Of a stretch of 64,000 nucleotides of DNA, positions 63,404 through 64,000 are shown in pieces. The number at the start of each line of letters is the position of its first letter. Position 1 is the first letter of the stretch. The translations under genes were made by a program, and so were the position numbers. This DNA is from Cryoendolithus antarcticus (Eukaryota; Ascomycota; Dothideomycetes; Cladosporiales; Cladosporiaceae): contig NAJO01000011.1 in assembly GCA_002077065.1 (NCBI GenBank), forward strand, positions 1,076,976-1,140,975. The letters are read 5' to 3'. The notes under the pieces are model-generated. The model saw only the letters and a list, made by a program, of their open reading frames with translations, was not told the origin of the DNA and did no database searches.

Positions 63404-64000
63404 GGCTGCGATTTGCGCTCAGGGCGACAATTATATGTATTTGTCGAAACTCCGGTTTACAACATTTGCTAATCCCATGTTGCCGGGGTAAAGTAAGACC
63501 GGCTGCCGTCCCAGGGTCCAGACATCTCCATCACTTCGAGAACGCTTCTCGACCTATCTTTGAACACTCCGATGCTGCTACAGTAGTCCAAGTCCATACA
63601 CTCGTGCCCAGGAATCGTAGCGTAGGAAAGCGTTCAAGATACGCGAGCCAGGATGATCGATCTGGAATTACGGCACCCACGCGGGATGAGACTACACGGC
63701 GAAACTGTCTGGCATAGATTGCGCCCCGTGTCCGCGGTATGTCAACCTCCGCAGTCCGTTTCAGGAATCCGCCACCTGCACTGTTCCAGCATCACCCCGA
63801 GCCATCTTAGTAGACTGGAGGCTAGGGAAGAGCTCAGCTAATACTCGATATCAGAGCGTGCGTTCATCGTTGATCCGCGAGAGGCGCCAAGACGCTGCTG
63901 GTCGCGGTACACCAAAGCATGTCGACGACCTGGCGTCTCCCGCCTCAGCATCATTTCCTGTCATTTGGTGAAACCTGGGCGCGCGGCTCACCAGTATCAA
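63404..64000. other. Right-edge region, about 600 bp
   Basis: Upstream region of DPH3 running to the window edge. No gene with recognisable content; a gene starting beyond the edge cannot be excluded. Confidence 0.4.

Overview
This 64 kb window is a piece of a filamentous ascomycete (Pezizomycotina) nuclear chromosome. The evidence is about 30 protein genes on both strands with short GT-AG introns (mostly 47-60 nt), single-copy eukaryotic housekeeping genes, and fungus-specific families: a Ppo fatty-acid oxygenase, a HET-domain protein, Zn2Cys6 factors, a PTH11-like receptor and a berberine-bridge-type oxidase. The gene set suggests Dothideomycetes, but that is an impression and was not tested. 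I see no transposon, no AT-rich decayed block, no CRISPR and no rRNA.

Left part (1-27 kb), mostly housekeeping: a GH13 alpha-glucosidase cut by the left edge, the SNARE Vti1, an FAD amine-oxidase-like protein, a coiled-coil protein, the SDH assembly factor Sdh8/SDHAF4, an intron-containing tRNA-Leu(CAG), the 40S biogenesis factor Tsr1, a DUF726/TMCO4 protein, a seven-exon ARMH3/DUF1741 protein, nicotinamide riboside kinase, a three-KH RNA-binding protein and dynactin p150Glued. A fungal membrane protein of unknown role follows.

Middle part (27-55 kb), richer in accessory and secreted functions: a Zn2Cys6 regulator, a DyP peroxidase, a two-domain dioxygenase/P450 oxylipin synthase and an SSU1-type sulfite exporter. 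There is also a mitochondrial-looking SDR, a secreted FAD oxidase, a PTH11-like receptor and a secreted beta-helix protein. Interleaved are TSC13, PRPP synthetase, RPS6 and two proteins I do not recognise.

Right part (55-64 kb): the Rab geranylgeranyltransferase alpha subunit (with a 9-nt first exon), an AMA1-type meiotic APC/C activator, a HET protein, frataxin and DPH3.

The most notable observation is in the AMA1 gene. An in-frame TAG at 59333-59335 replaces the conserved Trp codon of a WD repeat. Another 234 codons of open, family-conserved sequence follow it, ending in Leu-Arg. This is what is expected for a meiotic gene whose UAG is recoded to UGG by sexual-stage A-to-I mRNA editing, which is known for this gene family in Fusarium. 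A recent pseudogene or a base error are the alternatives. All exon models were built by hand from splice signals, reading frame and family conservation, with no transcript evidence.
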